Numbered from the stretch's first letter, positions 37,969 to 48,549 are shown. The stretch is DNA of 64,000 nt from Arsenophonus apicola (GCF_020268605.1 NZ_CP084222.1:2976001-3040000), one strand, 5' to 3'. The notes: a model not told the origin generated them from the sequence alone. Numbers and translations: made by a program.

Positions 37969-39105
37969 TTGAAATTATTTGTTCAGATTATCTGCCTTTG
38001 CATTTTCTTAATCGGTTGTAAAGAAAACGCAACAACTTCAATAACCATACAGCCAGTACTCAAAACAGAAACTCACGAAGAAGCACACAGGGTTTGGCCT
38101 GTTATGCAATCAATAACACCACCGCAAGGCTTAAGACCTTGTTGTGCTTTTGGTTATAATCTCAAAGTTAAACTTTGGCAAATACCAATCCCTTTTTATC
38201 GAATTGAAAATATTGTTGAAGCAAACAAACTAGGTGAACATCATTATAATGATAGCTTTTGGGGGACATTAACAGCCCTTAGCGGACTTAGTAAAGAAAA
38301 ATTAGGCATTCTTTATACAGAAAAAGGAGGGTTTATTGACATTGCCCATGTAAAAGATACTGCAGATTATACCCTATATCTTTTTACTGAAATTTTTGCT
38401 CATCTGGGAGAAAATTATCAAATACAACTGGATGATGAATTAGCTACCCGCAAAATACAACTTTTTGCCACCAAACCATCAACTTCCTATCTTGAACGTT
38501 ATACACTAAGTGCTTACCTCGCGGCTGAGTTAGCATTTGAATTAGCTGCCTGGCATGAAATTGCTCAAAGTTATGGCTATGAATCTGTACCTGGTTTTTC
38601 TGAAGGCATTTCCGCTTTTTCACCTGAAGATCTCTATTCCAACTTGTTAGGCGCTCGTCTTGCCCTGACACTAATTTTACAAGGTCAAGCAAGTTCAGTA
38701 TCACAATTTAGTACTGCTATGGCTAAAATATTACCATTAGCACTAAAAGAATTAGGTGCTTACACTAAAAAAGAAACCCAACAAATGTTCGATCAGGAAG
38801 ATAATCTATGGTGGAATAGCAAAATGCATGTACCTGAAAAATTTCTGTTGCTAAAACGAGACTATGAAACCAGTAGTACACGTATGCCAGTCATGCCACC
38901 TAAAAATATCCAACACGGACACAAACTGTCACTTCCTCAGAATTATAAACATTATAATTTATCCCAATTTGCGCAACTACAACTGTGGCCAACAAAATAT
39001 TCTACTGTGTTACCCGCTAAAAATGGTTACTGGACGCGTGAAGACTTTTCACAAATAGCGAAATTTACTGAAATTCGCGATAATTTAGCGCTAAAGCAGC
39101 AATAA
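37969..39105 (+). CDS. DUF4056 domain-containing lipoprotein
   Basis: 378 residues. The start is set at TTG 37969, six bases after GGAGG (37958-37962). This puts a lipoprotein signal peptide at the N-terminus (KLFVQIICLCIFLIGC, lipobox LIGC). An upstream in-frame ATG at 37879 would bury it. DUF4056 marks include GLRPCCAFGYNLKVKLW, YNDSFWGTLTALSG, FAHLGENYQIQLDDE and an Ala/Leu-rich helical part ending AWHEIAQSYGYESVPGFSEG. The HEIAQ and GFSEG pattern could belong to a metal site, but no activity is established. Probably anchored at the outer membrane near the preceding barrel. Confidence 0.75.
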   Translation: MKLFVQIICLCIFLIGCKENATTSITIQPVLKTETHEEAHRVWPVMQSITPPQGLRPCCAFGYNLKVKLWQIPIPFYRIENIVEANKLGEHHYNDSFWGTLTALSGLSKEKLGILYTEKGGFIDIAHVKDTADYTLYLFTEIFAHLGENYQIQLDDELATRKIQLFATKPSTSYLERYTLSAYLAAELAFELAAWHEIAQSYGYESVPGFSEGISAFSPEDLYSNLLGARLALTLILQGQASSVSQFSTAMAKILPLALKELGAYTKKETQQMFDQEDNLWWNSKMHVPEKFLLLKRDYETSSTRMPVMPPKNIQHGHKLSLPQNYKHYNLSQFAQLQLWPTKYSTVLPAKNGYWTREDFSQIAKFTEIRDNLALKQQ

Positions 39106-39341
39106 AATGATTAATTTATGCTAAAAATAGAGTAGTTCACTAATTAATTAATTAAATTTAACTTTTTTATATATTAAAAAATGCAACTTATTGTAAAATA
39201 AAAATAATATTATTTTTCATTAAAAATAACAAATTAAAACTAAAATATAACTAATATATGGCTAATAATGAGTAGCACTTGTTAAATTTATCTGCTAGGA
39301 TTTGTGCAATTTTTGTTCAACTTGAAACGAGGAGAAGCGCC

Positions 39342-40139
39342 ATGCCCTCTCGAACGATGAGGACTAACGCCGTCTTCGCTTTCTTGATGTTATTGTTATC
39401 AACTAGTTTTAGTTATTCATCAACCAGTACGAGTTTGTCTCTAAATGAGTATTATTACAAACCTGTGCAGACAAAAGAACTAACTCGTCTGCCTGATATG
39501 CGCAAATACCCATCAGGAGCAGCTCGCAAGAAAGCGTTTTTAAAAGCAATTGTCCCAATAATTGAAAAATACAACTACAAGATCATGAAAGATCGTCAGT
39601 GGTTATTATCCAAGCGTTACAATAAAAATTGGAATGCAGCCGATAAACAACGACTAAATCAGATTTGTACCAGTTATAATATACAATGCAGTTCCCCTGC
39701 TAGCTTAAACTGGAACAATCTGCTAAGTCGTGTAGATATTATTCCTACCCATTTTGTTGTTACCCAAGCAGCAACAGAATCAGGTTGGGGAGCTTCTGGC
39801 TTAGCACAGAAAAATAATAACTTGTTTGGCATGAAATGCGGTCGTAAGTGTACCTATAGCAAAGGTACCATCAAAGGCTATGCGGTATATTCATCTGTCG
39901 ATGCATCTGTCTATGCATACTTAAAGAATTTGAATACTAATAATGCCTATCAATTATTACGCAATTCACGCGCACAGCAGCGTAGAACTCAGAATTCATT
40001 AAATACTAGTGTATTAATTGATCATCTGAAAAACTACTCACAACTTGGAAGAGAATATAATCGTTATTTACAACAGATGTTCTCTAGTAACGAAGAATTA
40101 ATCACCCAAGTTCAACAGAATATGCCAAAACATATTTGA
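39342..40139 (+). CDS. bax: Bax family glucosaminidase-domain protein
   Basis: 265 residues from ATG 39342 (GAGGAGAAGC upstream); a longer frame upstream lacks a ribosome site. The signal peptide is around residues 8-27. The mannosyl-glycoprotein endo-beta-N-acetylglucosaminidase domain (a peptidoglycan hydrolase fold) shows as VVTQAATESGWGASGLAQKN with the catalytic Glu, then NNLFGMKCGRKC. E. coli Bax (274 residues) has the same layout. Likely acts on cell-wall glycan in the periplasm. It stands alone and ends at a strong terminator. Confidence 0.88.
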   Translation: MPSRTMRTNAVFAFLMLLLSTSFSYSSTSTSLSLNEYYYKPVQTKELTRLPDMRKYPSGAARKKAFLKAIVPIIEKYNYKIMKDRQWLLSKRYNKNWNAADKQRLNQICTSYNIQCSSPASLNWNNLLSRVDIIPTHFVVTQAATESGWGASGLAQKNNNLFGMKCGRKCTYSKGTIKGYAVYSSVDASVYAYLKNLNTNNAYQLLRNSRAQQRRTQNSLNTSVLIDHLKNYSQLGREYNRYLQQMFSSNEELITQVQQNMPKHI

Positions 40140-40168
40140 TCGACTTTGCTGTAATAATTACTAAAAAT

Positions 40169-40207
40169 AAAATCCATACATAATAAATGTATGGATTTTA
40201 TTATTTT
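40169..40207. terminator. Bidirectional terminator between bax and gntU
   Basis: AAAATCCATACAT (40169-40181) and ATGTATGGATTTT (40187-40199) make a 13-bp stem with a 5-base loop. A T-rich run follows on the + strand, and an A-rich run precedes it, which serves the convergent minus-strand gene. Confidence 0.85.
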
Positions 40208-40272
40208 TTTAATATAAACACACTGATCCCTAACAGAATAGCATCATTTAAAATTCGGTTTATTCGCTAGCA

Positions 40273-41634
40273 TCAAAGAAAAACAAAAAATAGCATCCCT
40301 ATAATCGCACCAACTGTCCCTAGAATGGTTTCCATTAAAGTCCAAGTTTTTAATGTTTGGCCCTCGCTAGCACCAGTAAATTTACTAAATAACCAAAACC
40401 CAGAGTCATTTACGTGGCTTAGTACAATTGATCCGCCAGAAATACAAACTGCCAAAGCAGCTAATTGAGCGCCAGAATAACCTAACTCACTGATAACCGG
40501 CAATATAAGCCCAATAGTTGTTAAACAAGCTACCGTCGCTGAGCCTTGAATAATACGTACAGCAGCCGCTAAGACAAAACAAGCCAATGCGATTGGTAAA
40601 CCAGTATTCATTAACGCATTACCTAATACTGGCCCAACACCTGAATTTACTAAAACTTGCTTAAAAACGCCTCCAGCGCCTGTTATGAGTAAAATAATTC
40701 CTGCCGGTTGGATCGCTGCGGAGCAGATTTCCATCACTTTTTCTCTATTCATACCATAGCGAAACCCTAAACCATAGATAGCAAATAGACAAGCTAACAG
40801 CAATGCTATAAATGGGTGGCCAATAAACTCTAACCATTGCTCTGCAACAGAATCTTTTACCAAAAAATAATTACTTAATGTTTTCAATCCTACCAACGCT
40901 AAAGGAAATAGTACGATTAATAAGCTGAATGTAAAACTTGGCATTTTTCCTTTTTTGCTCTTATTACCTTGATAATTTTCAGGTAACGCAATAAAAACAT
41001 GTTGGCTAATAAAATTACCAAATAATGGGCCAGCGATAAGCATTGCAGGGATCGCTGCACATATGCCAATTAAAATCATCCAACCAAAATCAGCATTCAT
41101 CTGAGATGCAACCAACATTGGCGTTGGGCCCGGAAGTAAAAATGCAGCAGCAGCAGCTACTCCAGCAAAGAGCGGGATAGCTGTTTTAACAACATTCCCG
41201 CCTAAACGGTTAGTAATGGTAAAAACAATACCAATTAATAATACTATGGCGACATCAAAAAAAAGTGGCAATGCACAAATTAATCCTGTAATACCTATAG
41301 CTAAATTAGTCCGCTTTTCACCAAAACAAGTTATTAATTTTATCGCAATTTGCTCTAATGCGCCCGTTTCATGGAGTATTCGTCCAAACATGGTTCCCAA
41401 TGCCACAACAATTGCTAAGAATCCTAATGTTCCTGCCATACCTTCTTGCATTGTTTCTATAATTTTTTTAACCGGCATGCCAGAAAACAGTCCCGCTAAA
41501 ATAGAAACTACCATCAATGCAATGAAAGCGTGTAATCTTGCATACATAACCAGAAACAACAATAAAAAGACTGCACCTGCTGCAGTCAAGGTCAATATCA
41601 GCATATTGAATGTTTCAGGAATAGGCGTGTTCAT
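40273..41634 (-). CDS. gntU: Gluconate:H+ symporter, GntU-like (GntP family)
   Basis: 453-residue inner-membrane carrier with 12-14 hydrophobic segments, importing gluconate. GntU (446 residues in E. coli) is the closest named match by eye: LVMYARLHAFIALMVVS, GLFSGMPVKKI, ASQMNADFGWMILIGICAA, GKMPSFTFSLL, QPAGIILLITGAGGVFKQVL, and SHVNDSGFWLF with the conserved Asp. The ATG overlaps the gntK stop by four bases, with AAGG upstream, so the two are coupled as in the E. coli gntKU operon. A divergent GntR gene is not present here. Confidence 0.88.
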   Translation of the reverse strand: MNTPIPETFNMLILTLTAAGAVFLLLFLVMYARLHAFIALMVVSILAGLFSGMPVKKIIETMQEGMAGTLGFLAIVVALGTMFGRILHETGALEQIAIKLITCFGEKRTNLAIGITGLICALPLFFDVAIVLLIGIVFTITNRLGGNVVKTAIPLFAGVAAAAAFLLPGPTPMLVASQMNADFGWMILIGICAAIPAMLIAGPLFGNFISQHVFIALPENYQGNKSKKGKMPSFTFSLLIVLFPLALVGLKTLSNYFLVKDSVAEQWLEFIGHPFIALLLACLFAIYGLGFRYGMNREKVMEICSAAIQPAGIILLITGAGGVFKQVLVNSGVGPVLGNALMNTGLPIALACFVLAAAVRIIQGSATVACLTTIGLILPVISELGYSGAQLAALAVCISGGSIVLSHVNDSGFWLFSKFTGASEGQTLKTWTLMETILGTVGAIIGMLFFVFL

Positions 41635-42173
41635 CTATTTTCCTTAGTAATAATTTCATCAATTAATTTTACTGTATTATCAATAACCTCAATTAATGGT
41701 GGCTTAATATCGATGACATACACATCTTTTTCATCATTACTGGGTACTTCCAAAGTGTCAAACTGCGAGACCAACATATTTGGTTTGAAAAAATGATTTT
41801 TACGCTTTTTTAATCGGCCTTCTATTAACTTAAAGTCTCCTTCAAGATAAAGGAATGACAGATGTTGATTTCCATCTCTTAAAATATCTCGATATTTTTT
41901 TTTCAAAGCGGAACAAACAATTAAAGAAACACTATTTGTTCTTTGCATAGCAAAAATAGCATCATTCAATGCTTTAAGCCAAGGCAGTCGATCAGAATCA
42001 TTCAAAGCATGGCCAGCCGACATCTTTTCAATATTGGCACGTGGATGCAAAAAATCACCATCTAAAAACGCAGCTCCTGTTTTCTGAGCGATCCCACTCG
42101 CAACTGCAGATTTACCACTACCAGATACCCCCATCAGTATAAAAACATGGTGTATTTTTTTGGTATCACTCAT
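41631..42173 (-). CDS. gntK: Gluconokinase
   Basis: Phosphorylates gluconate to 6-phosphogluconate for the Entner-Doudoroff or pentose-phosphate routes. 180 residues (E. coli 175), P-loop kinase fold: LMGVSGSGKSAVA (Walker A, residue ~14), LDGDFLHPRANIEKMSAGHALNDSDRLPWL with the substrate-binding residues, and the LKKKYRD segment. First gene of the gntKU pair. A 16-base perfect palindrome lies in its promoter region (42213-42228). Confidence 0.94.
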   Translation of the reverse strand: MSDTKKIHHVFILMGVSGSGKSAVASGIAQKTGAAFLDGDFLHPRANIEKMSAGHALNDSDRLPWLKALNDAIFAMQRTNSVSLIVCSALKKKYRDILRDGNQHLSFLYLEGDFKLIEGRLKKRKNHFFKPNMLVSQFDTLEVPSNDEKDVYVIDIKPPLIEVIDNTVKLIDEIITKENR

Positions 42174-42558
42174 TAAAAACTCCGTTAAAAATCAGGCAAT
42201 ATATAAAATCTTACTGATAATTATCAGTTATAAAAAAATAATATAATAGATTTGTGATAGGAATCTCAGTAAAGAGGCGGATCTGAGCACAAGTAAAACT
42301 CGTTATCGGTTTTATAGCTCTTAATATAACCAGCAATAATTAATATTAGTTCCGTTAGCTCGTTGAAATTAATCATTTTAATTACGATTGACTATATGTG
42401 CTATTTTCCAATTTAGTATCTATTTATAACAATAGAAAATAAAAAAACATTATTAGAAAATAGTAAAAGATATTATTTATTTTAGAACTATGGTAGATAT
42501 CAAAAAGTATAAATATGATAATATCATTATTATAATGATCTTCACCTTAGGATAATTC
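42174..42558. other. Divergent intergenic region, gntK/zur
   Basis: 385 AT-rich bases with the promoters of gntK and zur. Apart from the palindrome at 42213-42228 I see no further site; no Zur box is evident in front of zur. Confidence 0.4.
42213..42228. promoter_or_regulatory. Perfect 16-base palindrome in the gntK promoter region
   Basis: ACTGATAATTATCAGT, centred ~48 bases upstream of the gntK ATG. Position and symmetry suit a dimeric repressor. It does not match the E. coli GntR operator (ATGTTACCGGTAACAT type). Which regulator binds, if any, is unknown. Confidence 0.4.
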
Positions 42559-43023
42559 ATGACAAAGCAAGATCAGGAAAAAATACTGTCCCAAGCTAAG
42601 AAAATATGCCAAGCGCGTAACGTACGTTTAACGCCACAAAGAGAAGAGGTATTGCGCCTTGTAGCAGCTCAACCTTGTGCTATTAGTGCTTATGATTTGC
42701 TTGACCTACTTAGAATTTCTGAACCTCAAGCTAAACCACCAACCATATATCGTGGCCTAGAATTTCTCTTAGAACAAGGATTTATTCACAAAATAGAATC
42801 AACAAATAGTTATGTTATTTGTCATCATTTTGAGGATCCTAAACATACTTCAGTTATGTTAATTTGTGACAGTTGCGGCAGTGTCGCCGAAAGTAATGGT
42901 CAAACAGTAGAAACCGCTATTATAAAATTAGCCAAACAGACTGGTTTTCAGTTATCTCATACCGTTGTTGAAAGCCATGGACTATGCTCGCCTTGCTACA
43001 AAATCGAGAAAAAATCCTGTTAA
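42559..43023 (+). CDS. zur: Zinc uptake regulator Zur (Fur family)
   Basis: Zinc-sensing repressor of zinc import genes, 154 residues (E. coli 171). The Fur-fold winged helix has LTPQREEVLRLVAAQPCAIS and KPPTIYRGLEFLLEQGFIHK. Metal ligands are present: VICHHFEDPKHTSV (regulatory site), CDSCG, and HGLCSPC (structural Cys4 zinc). Likely targets in this window would include the zevAB-like pair, though I could not find a convincing Zur box there. In E. coli zur lies close to lexA, as here. Confidence 0.94.
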   Translation: MTKQDQEKILSQAKKICQARNVRLTPQREEVLRLVAAQPCAISAYDLLDLLRISEPQAKPPTIYRGLEFLLEQGFIHKIESTNSYVICHHFEDPKHTSVMLICDSCGSVAESNGQTVETAIIKLAKQTGFQLSHTVVESHGLCSPCYKIEKKSC

Positions 43024-43055
43024 AACTATGCATTATTAAGGTTAAATAGAGATAC

Positions 43056-43087
43056 AAAGGCCAGGCGTATGAACAATCGGCCTTTAT
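43056..43087 (+). terminator. Weak terminator after zur
   Basis: AAAGGCC (43056-43062) pairs with GGCCTTT (43079-43085) across a 16-base loop. The stem is short and only two further T bases follow. Confidence 0.4.
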
Positions 43088-43233
43088 TAAAAAATCAATA
43101 AAAATTTAAAATATCTTACTTAATACTTATTAGTTATAAATCAAACAAACTAGAAAATAATAATATTTTTTTCAATAAATTAAACTGAATTAACTTAAAA
43201 AATTAATTAGATATAAAATGACTAAAAATTTGA

Positions 43234-43848
43234 CTAAAATGAATCACTACTACGAATAATACCAACAGCGAGTCCTTCAATAGTTAAGTTTTGTGTCCGC
43301 AAATCCACAATAATTGGCTCAAATTCAGGATTTTCAGCAATTAATTCAACTTTACTACCCGCTTGCTTGAAACGTTTAACCGTCACTTCATCATCAATAC
43401 GTGCAACAACAATTTGCCCATTATGTACCTGTTGTGTTTTGTGTACAGCAAGTAAATCACCATCCATAATTCCGATATTTTTCATGGACATACCATTAAC
43501 ACGCAATAAAAAATCAGCACTAGGTCTAAAAATAGTAGCATCAATCCGATAATGGCTTTCGATATGTTCTTGGGCAAGTAATGGTTCTCCTGCCGCCACC
43601 CGACCAATAAGTGGTAACCATTCATCCTCATTTTCTTCTTGTAGTAGCCGGATACCGCGAGAAGCACCGGAAACAATTTCGATCACGCCTTTACGTGCCA
43701 AAGCCTTTAAATGTTCCTCTGCTGCATTTGGTGAACGAAAACCTAAACTTGTTGCAATTTCAGCGCGTGTGGGAGGCATACCCGTTTGCGAAATGTGTTC
43801 ACGCACCAGATCATAGACCTGCTGCTGCCTCAACGTTAATTCTTTCAT
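43234..43848 (-). CDS. lexA: LexA repressor
   Basis: Repressor of the SOS DNA-damage regulon; RecA filaments trigger its self-cleavage. 204 residues (E. coli 202). An N-terminal winged helix has [20 protein letters not shown]. The cleavage site Ala-Gly lies in [10 protein letters not shown], the catalytic Ser in [16 protein letters not shown] and the catalytic Lys in [14 protein letters not shown] precedes the ATG. An SOS box 35 bases upstream indicates autoregulation. dgkA lies just upstream in the same direction, as in E. coli. Confidence 0.97.
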   Translation of the reverse strand: MKELTLRQQQVYDLVREHISQTGMPPTRAEIATSLGFRSPNAAEEHLKALARKGVIEIVSGASRGIRLLQEENEDEWLPLIGRVAAGEPLLAQEHIESHYRIDATIFRPSADFLLRVNGMSMKNIGIMDGDLLAVHKTQQVHNGQIVVARIDDEVTVKRFKQAGSKVELIAENPEFEPIIVDLRTQNLTIEGLAVGIIRSSDSF

Positions 43849-43883
43849 TTCGCCCCCTATTTATTTGCATTCGCACATTGTCA

Positions 43884-43899
43884 CTGTAAGTATATACAG
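43884..43899 (-). promoter_or_regulatory. LexA (SOS) box of lexA
   Basis: CTGTAAGTATATACAG matches the consensus CTGT-N8-ACAG exactly in its defining ends, with a TATA-rich centre. One box is seen; E. coli lexA has two, and I could not find a second. Confidence 0.9.
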
Positions 43900-43949
43900 T
43901 TATATCAAGATTTTAAACTGAAAAATGTGTAAAACCCTATTTTTTATAA

Positions 43950-44324
43950 CTAGCTCACGAAATAATGATTACTGATCACAATTGCCCAAATAAAAATAGC
44001 TAACCAAATTGAAATAAAAACAGCCGCTGAGCCCATATCTTTTGCCTTACCAGAAAGTTCATGTAATTCTGTACCAATTCTATCAACCACTGCTTCAATC
44101 GCACTATTTAATAATTCAACAATAGCTATTAATACCACTGAACTTATAAGTAGTAACCGTTCAATCCATTGTACATCAAGGAAAAAAGCCACACTGATGG
44201 CAATAATCACCATAATTGCTTCTTGTCTAAAAGCGGCTTCACTCTTCCAAGTTGACCTTAATCCTTTGAGCGAATAACCGGTTGCTTTAATAATTCGGGT
44301 TAGTCCCGTTGTTTGATTTGCCAT
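43950..44324 (-). CDS. dgkA: Diacylglycerol kinase
   Basis: Small trimeric inner-membrane kinase (124 residues; E. coli 122) converting diacylglycerol to phosphatidate, recycling lipid after membrane-derived oligosaccharide synthesis. Three transmembrane helices follow an amphipathic start (GYSLKGLRSTWKSEAAFRQE). The catalytic signature VELLNSAIEAVVDRIG is intact. It lies between lexA and the divergent plsB, another phosphatidate-pathway gene. Confidence 0.96.
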   Translation of the reverse strand: MANQTTGLTRIIKATGYSLKGLRSTWKSEAAFRQEAIMVIIAISVAFFLDVQWIERLLLISSVVLIAIVELLNSAIEAVVDRIGTELHELSGKAKDMGSAAVFISIWLAIFIWAIVISNHYFVS

Positions 44325-44447
44325 AAAATTTACTCTCTAGATATAGTTCTATATGGGATTTAGTATAATTATTATCTTTTAAACAGATATTAATTACTAT
44401 TTCTGATATGCTTGGGTAGGATTCAAATAAGAGGCTATCGCTCATCT

Positions 44448-46898
44448 ATGTCATTTTGGCGTAAAATTTACTACAATCTATTAGATTTACCAATGAAATT
44501 ATTGGTAAAAAGTAAACTCATACCAGCAGATCCAATTAAAGAATTGCATCTTGATACGACACGTCCTTTTCTATATGTATTACCTTATCATTCTAAAACA
44601 GACTTATTGACGTTACGTCAACAATGTTGTTCTATTGGTTTACCTGATCCACTTGATCCGATTGAAATAGACGAAATTAAATTACCTGCCTATGTCTTTA
44701 TCGATGATGGCCCGCGTGTCTTTCGTTATTATTCGCCAAATCCACGTAAAGATTCCGTAAAAACGTTTACGGCTTATCTTGATCTTCATTGCCATAATCC
44801 CGAACTAAACATTCAGATGCTACCCGTATCAGTGATGTTCGGTCGAGCACCTGGTCGAGAAGGCCACTCACCAGCGCCTCCGTTACGTTTACTTAATGGT
44901 ATTCAAAAATTCTTTGCCGTTATCCGGTTAGGACGTGACAGTTTTGTTCGTTTTTCACCCACTGTCTCTTTGCGCCAAATGGCTGGCGAATATGGTACTG
45001 ATAAAATTATTGCCAACAAACTTGCTCGAGTCGCCCGCATTCACTATTCACGGCAACGATTGGCAGCAGTTGGCCCCAAACTTCCTGTACGCCACGATCT
45101 ATTCAATAAGCTGTTAACTTCAAAAGCAATTGAAAAAGCAGTTGAAGATGAGGCTAAAGCAAAAAAAATCTCACTAGATAAGGCAAAACATAATGCGATT
45201 GCCATGATGGAAGAAATTGCCGCTAATTTTTCCTATGAAGCGATCCGTATTACTGACCGCGTACTTAGTTGGACATGGAATCGACTTTATCAAGGAATTA
45301 ATGTGCAACATGCCGAACGTGTACGCCAATTAGCGCAAGATGGCCATGAAATTGTCTATATTCCTTCTCATCGTAGTCACATGGATTATCTATTGCTCTC
45401 TTACGTACTTTATCATCAAGGCTTAGTTCCTCCTCATATCGCCGCTGGTATCAATCTTAATTTTTGGCCTGCTGGCCCAATTTTTCGTCACTTAGGTGCT
45501 TTTTTCATTCGCCGCTCCTTCAAGGGCAATAAACTTTACTCCACCATATTTCGTGAGTATCTCAGTGAACTGTTTGCTCGTGGTTATTCAATTGAATATT
45601 TTGTCGAAGGCGGCCGCTCTCGAACAGGCCGACTACTGGAACCAAAAACTGGCACGCTGTCAATGACCCTACAAGCAATGCTACGAGGTGATTCACGTCC
45701 AATTACCATTGTCCCTATTTACATTGGCTATGAGCATGTATTAGAGGTTGCTACCTACGCTAAGGAACTAAAAGGGGCAGCAAAAGAGAAAGAAGGATTT
45801 TTTTCAATGTTAAGAGGTTTACGCAAATTGCGTAAACTAGGACAAGGTTATGTTAATTTTGGTCAACCGATTGCGCTAACACAATATTTGAATAAACATG
45901 TTCCAGAGTGGCGTCAATCTATTGATGCCATTGAGCCCCAACGTCCAACATGGCTAAATTTAACCGTGACTCGGCTAGCTCATAAAATTATGGTTAGAAT
46001 TAACAACGCCGCTGCCGCTAATGCGGTAAATTTATGTTCAACGGTGTTGTTAGCCTCACGCCAGCGTGCATTAACCCGAGAACAACTGATTGAACAAATA
46101 GAATGTTACCTTCAACTATTAAGAAATGTGCCTTATAGTGGTGATAGCACGACACCAAATAAAACTGCCGAGCAGCTATTAGAAGACGCATTGCAATTGG
46201 ATAAGTTTGAAGTCGAACATGACAGTATGGGTGATATTGTCGTATTACCACGTGAAAATGCAGTATTGATGACCTATTATCGAAACAATATTATGCATTT
46301 ACTAGTTTTGCCTTCCTTAGTAGCCAATATCGTATTGCATAATGAAAATGTTCAACGTCAGGAAATTGGTTATCAAGTTGCACTCATCTATCCATTCTTA
46401 AAAGCAGAACTCTTCATGCGATATAGCATTGAAGAATTGCCTGAATCTATCGATATTCTGTTGGATGAATTGGCACGCCAACAACTAATACTATTAACAG
46501 CAGAAGGTTTTGTAACTATCAATCCAGCTCGTATTCGCCCTCTTCAGCTTTTAGCTGCTGGTATTAAAGAAACGCTACAGCGCTATGCAATTACACTTTC
46601 GCTACTCAGTACCATACCTGAAATTAGCCGAGGAATACTAGAAAAAGAGAGCCGTATTCTCGCTCAACGTCTGTCTGTACTGCATGGTATCAACGCCCCA
46701 GAATTCTTTGATAAAGCTGTTTTTTCCACACTGGTAAATACATTAAAACAGGAAGGTTATATTAATAGAGAAGGTGATGCGATTATCAGCGCAAATGTAC
46801 AACGACTTTATCGTATTATCGCTAAGTTAATATCTCCTGAGGTTTGTTTAACCATTGAAGGAGTCAAACACGTTACTCATGAGCCATTGCCTGAATAA
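44448..46898 (+). CDS. plsB: Glycerol-3-phosphate acyltransferase
   Basis: Inner-membrane enzyme for the first acylation of sn-glycerol 3-phosphate in phospholipid synthesis. The start is taken as ATG 44448 (AGAGG upstream, wide spacing), giving [15 protein letters not shown] and 816 residues. E. coli PlsB has 807 residues with a very similar start. A TTG at 44412 would add 12. Acyltransferase motifs: [11 protein letters not shown] (HX4D), [29 protein letters not shown] and [13 protein letters not shown]. Substrate links to glpT and glpQ earlier in the window. Divergent from dgkA. Confidence 0.95.
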   Translation: MSFWRKIYYNLLDLPMKLLVKSKLIPADPIKELHLDTTRPFLYVLPYHSKTDLLTLRQQCCSIGLPDPLDPIEIDEIKLPAYVFIDDGPRVFRYYSPNPRKDSVKTFTAYLDLHCHNPELNIQMLPVSVMFGRAPGREGHSPAPPLRLLNGIQKFFAVIRLGRDSFVRFSPTVSLRQMAGEYGTDKIIANKLARVARIHYSRQRLAAVGPKLPVRHDLFNKLLTSKAIEKAVEDEAKAKKISLDKAKHNAIAMMEEIAANFSYEAIRITDRVLSWTWNRLYQGINVQHAERVRQLAQDGHEIVYIPSHRSHMDYLLLSYVLYHQGLVPPHIAAGINLNFWPAGPIFRHLGAFFIRRSFKGNKLYSTIFREYLSELFARGYSIEYFVEGGRSRTGRLLEPKTGTLSMTLQAMLRGDSRPITIVPIYIGYEHVLEVATYAKELKGAAKEKEGFFSMLRGLRKLRKLGQGYVNFGQPIALTQYLNKHVPEWRQSIDAIEPQRPTWLNLTVTRLAHKIMVRINNAAAANAVNLCSTVLLASRQRALTREQLIEQIECYLQLLRNVPYSGDSTTPNKTAEQLLEDALQLDKFEVEHDSMGDIVVLPRENAVLMTYYRNNIMHLLVLPSLVANIVLHNENVQRQEIGYQVALIYPFLKAELFMRYSIEELPESIDILLDELARQQLILLTAEGFVTINPARIRPLQLLAAGIKETLQRYAITLSLLSTIPEISRGILEKESRILAQRLSVLHGINAPEFFDKAVFSTLVNTLKQEGYINREGDAIISANVQRLYRIIAKLISPEVCLTIEGVKHVTHEPLPE

Positions 46899-46962
46899 AT
46901 CATCTTTATATCAATATAGTAACGTAAAACGATTTAGACTGAAATCGCCCAAAACCACACTC

Positions 46963-46992
46963 AGGATAATCACTTGAGATTATCCTTTTTTT
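46963..46992. terminator. Terminator between plsB and ubiA
   Basis: AGGATAATC (46963-46971) and GATTATCCT (46978-46986) form a 9-bp stem with a 6-base loop, followed by a run of T on the + strand. It ends plsB; the convergent ubiA stops just beyond. Confidence 0.85.
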
Positions 46993-46994
46993 AA

Positions 46995-47867
46995 TTAAAA
47001 ATAATTTAATAAGATACCAATAAATAATACCAACCCCACATAATTGTTATTCATAAATGCTTTAAAACATAATGCTGGTTGACGATTGGCAATGAGTTTT
47101 TGTTGATGGATAAATAAGCCTACTACGAATATCAAACTAGCAAAATAAGGCACCCCCAAATCTAGCTGTTGCCCTATATAAAATAACAGCAAAACCATAG
47201 CTAATTGTAAAATACCAATAATCAATTTATCAAAATGAGCAAAAATAATTGCGGTTGATTTTATTCCAATTTTAATATCATCACTACGATCAACCATGGC
47301 ATACTGGGTATCATAAACAATAGACCAAATGATATTAACCAGAAATAATAACCAACACTCCAAAGGTAAGGACTCACTAACTGCTGCATACGCCATTGGA
47401 ATTGACCAACCAAACGCAGCACCCAGAACAATCTGTGGAAAATGGCTAAATCGTTTGATAAATGGATAAATCCAAGCTAATAATAACCCAATCACCGATA
47501 ACCAAATAGCCATTTGATTTAAGGCCAACACTAATATAAATGCGATAATAACCAATGAGAAAAATAGCGTCTTAGCTTCTTTTTCTGTTACCTCACCATT
47601 TGGCAGAGGGCGCTCTCGGGTTCTGGCAACATATCCATCAAATTTTCTATCCGCAAAATCATTAATAACACAACCAGCGGCACGCATTAAAAAGACACCC
47701 ACAGTAAAAACCAACAAAATAAAAAGATCTGGTAACCCTCGGCTTGCTAACCATAATGCCCAATAAGTAGGCCATAGTAATAGTAAAATACCTATCGGTT
47801 TATCAATACGCATTAAGCGAAAATAGGCTCGCCATTTATTCAATTTCAACGTCGTTTGCCCTGCCAA
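46995..47867 (-). CDS. ubiA: 4-hydroxybenzoate octaprenyltransferase
   Basis: Membrane prenyltransferase (290 residues, as in E. coli) joining an octaprenyl chain to 4-hydroxybenzoate in ubiquinone synthesis. Eight to nine transmembrane segments are visible. The two Asp-rich motifs that bind Mg-diphosphate are present: [13 protein letters not shown] (NDxxDxxxD) and [13 protein letters not shown]. Lies 16 bases after ubiC in the same direction, so a ubiCA operon as in E. coli. Confidence 0.97.
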   Translation of the reverse strand: MAGQTTLKLNKWRAYFRLMRIDKPIGILLLLWPTYWALWLASRGLPDLFILLVFTVGVFLMRAAGCVINDFADRKFDGYVARTRERPLPNGEVTEKEAKTLFFSLVIIAFILVLALNQMAIWLSVIGLLLAWIYPFIKRFSHFPQIVLGAAFGWSIPMAYAAVSESLPLECWLLFLVNIIWSIVYDTQYAMVDRSDDIKIGIKSTAIIFAHFDKLIIGILQLAMVLLLFYIGQQLDLGVPYFASLIFVVGLFIHQQKLIANRQPALCFKAFMNNNYVGLVLFIGILLNYF

Positions 47868-47883
47868 TCTATTTATCTCCTTA

Positions 47884-48417
47884 TTATTTTGTATAGATAG
47901 GTGAATCTGGCAAAAAAAGTTCAGTTAATAGTAAAGGCTTAGCCGATAATCTTAATAACGAACGCCTTACCCAACAATTATTCTGTATGCCTAAATTAAT
48001 ATAATCACGAGTTAAATTATTTCTACTAAACAAATGGTGTCCTAATGGCACATTGCCTAAATTTATTAACTCACATTCAGGACCCGTCAATGTCTCTTCT
48101 GGGATCACTGTCCGCCCATATAACCATGGGCAACCATCACCAAAAAGTACGACTTCACGTAACCAATAGCGCTGGCTATTAGGCAAAAGTTGAGCTTCTT
48201 CGTCCTGACTATCTAATAAAATAAAACCTTCTTGATAAGGTTTTACCGTGACGTGCTGACAATAGCGAGCAAGACGCTGAGTCATTGAACCTAATTCGGT
48301 TAACCAATTATATATTGGATCCGGTACGTTAATTTCTTGTGCAGAAAACCAATTAATCGATTGATTGCAAAAAAGTGACTGATTTTTTATATGGCTTATT
48401 TTTACAGCTACGCCCAT
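47884..48417 (-). CDS. ubiC: Chorismate--pyruvate lyase
   Basis: Converts chorismate to 4-hydroxybenzoate and pyruvate, the first committed ubiquinone step, and feeds UbiA directly downstream. 177 residues (E. coli 165 in the processed form). Family patterns include [38 protein letters not shown] (here EVVLFGDG), and [20 protein letters not shown] near the end, with the active-site Arg and Glu. The N-terminus is a few residues longer than usual. Confidence 0.93.
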   Translation of the reverse strand: MGVAVKISHIKNQSLFCNQSINWFSAQEINVPDPIYNWLTELGSMTQRLARYCQHVTVKPYQEGFILLDSQDEEAQLLPNSQRYWLREVVLFGDGCPWLYGRTVIPEETLTGPECELINLGNVPLGHHLFSRNNLTRDYINLGIQNNCWVRRSLLRLSAKPLLLTELFLPDSPIYTK

Positions 48418-48519
48418 AGAATACTTCTCTCATTCTATCTGGAAATTTAAAATAGAAGATATCATGTTAATAATGAATGAAATGATAGGATCTACTAATT
48501 TATATAAAAAGTTATCCCT

Positions 48520-48549
48520 GATTGCAAAATTTTTATTAATTTTGCAATC
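48520..48549. repeat. Perfect inverted repeat between pgi and ubiC
   Basis: GATTGCAAAA (48520-48529) and TTTTGCAATC (48540-48549) with a 10-base loop. It lies ~80 bases beyond the pgi stop and ~100 bases upstream of ubiC. It could end pgi transcription or act at the ubiC promoter; no T-run follows. Confidence 0.5.
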
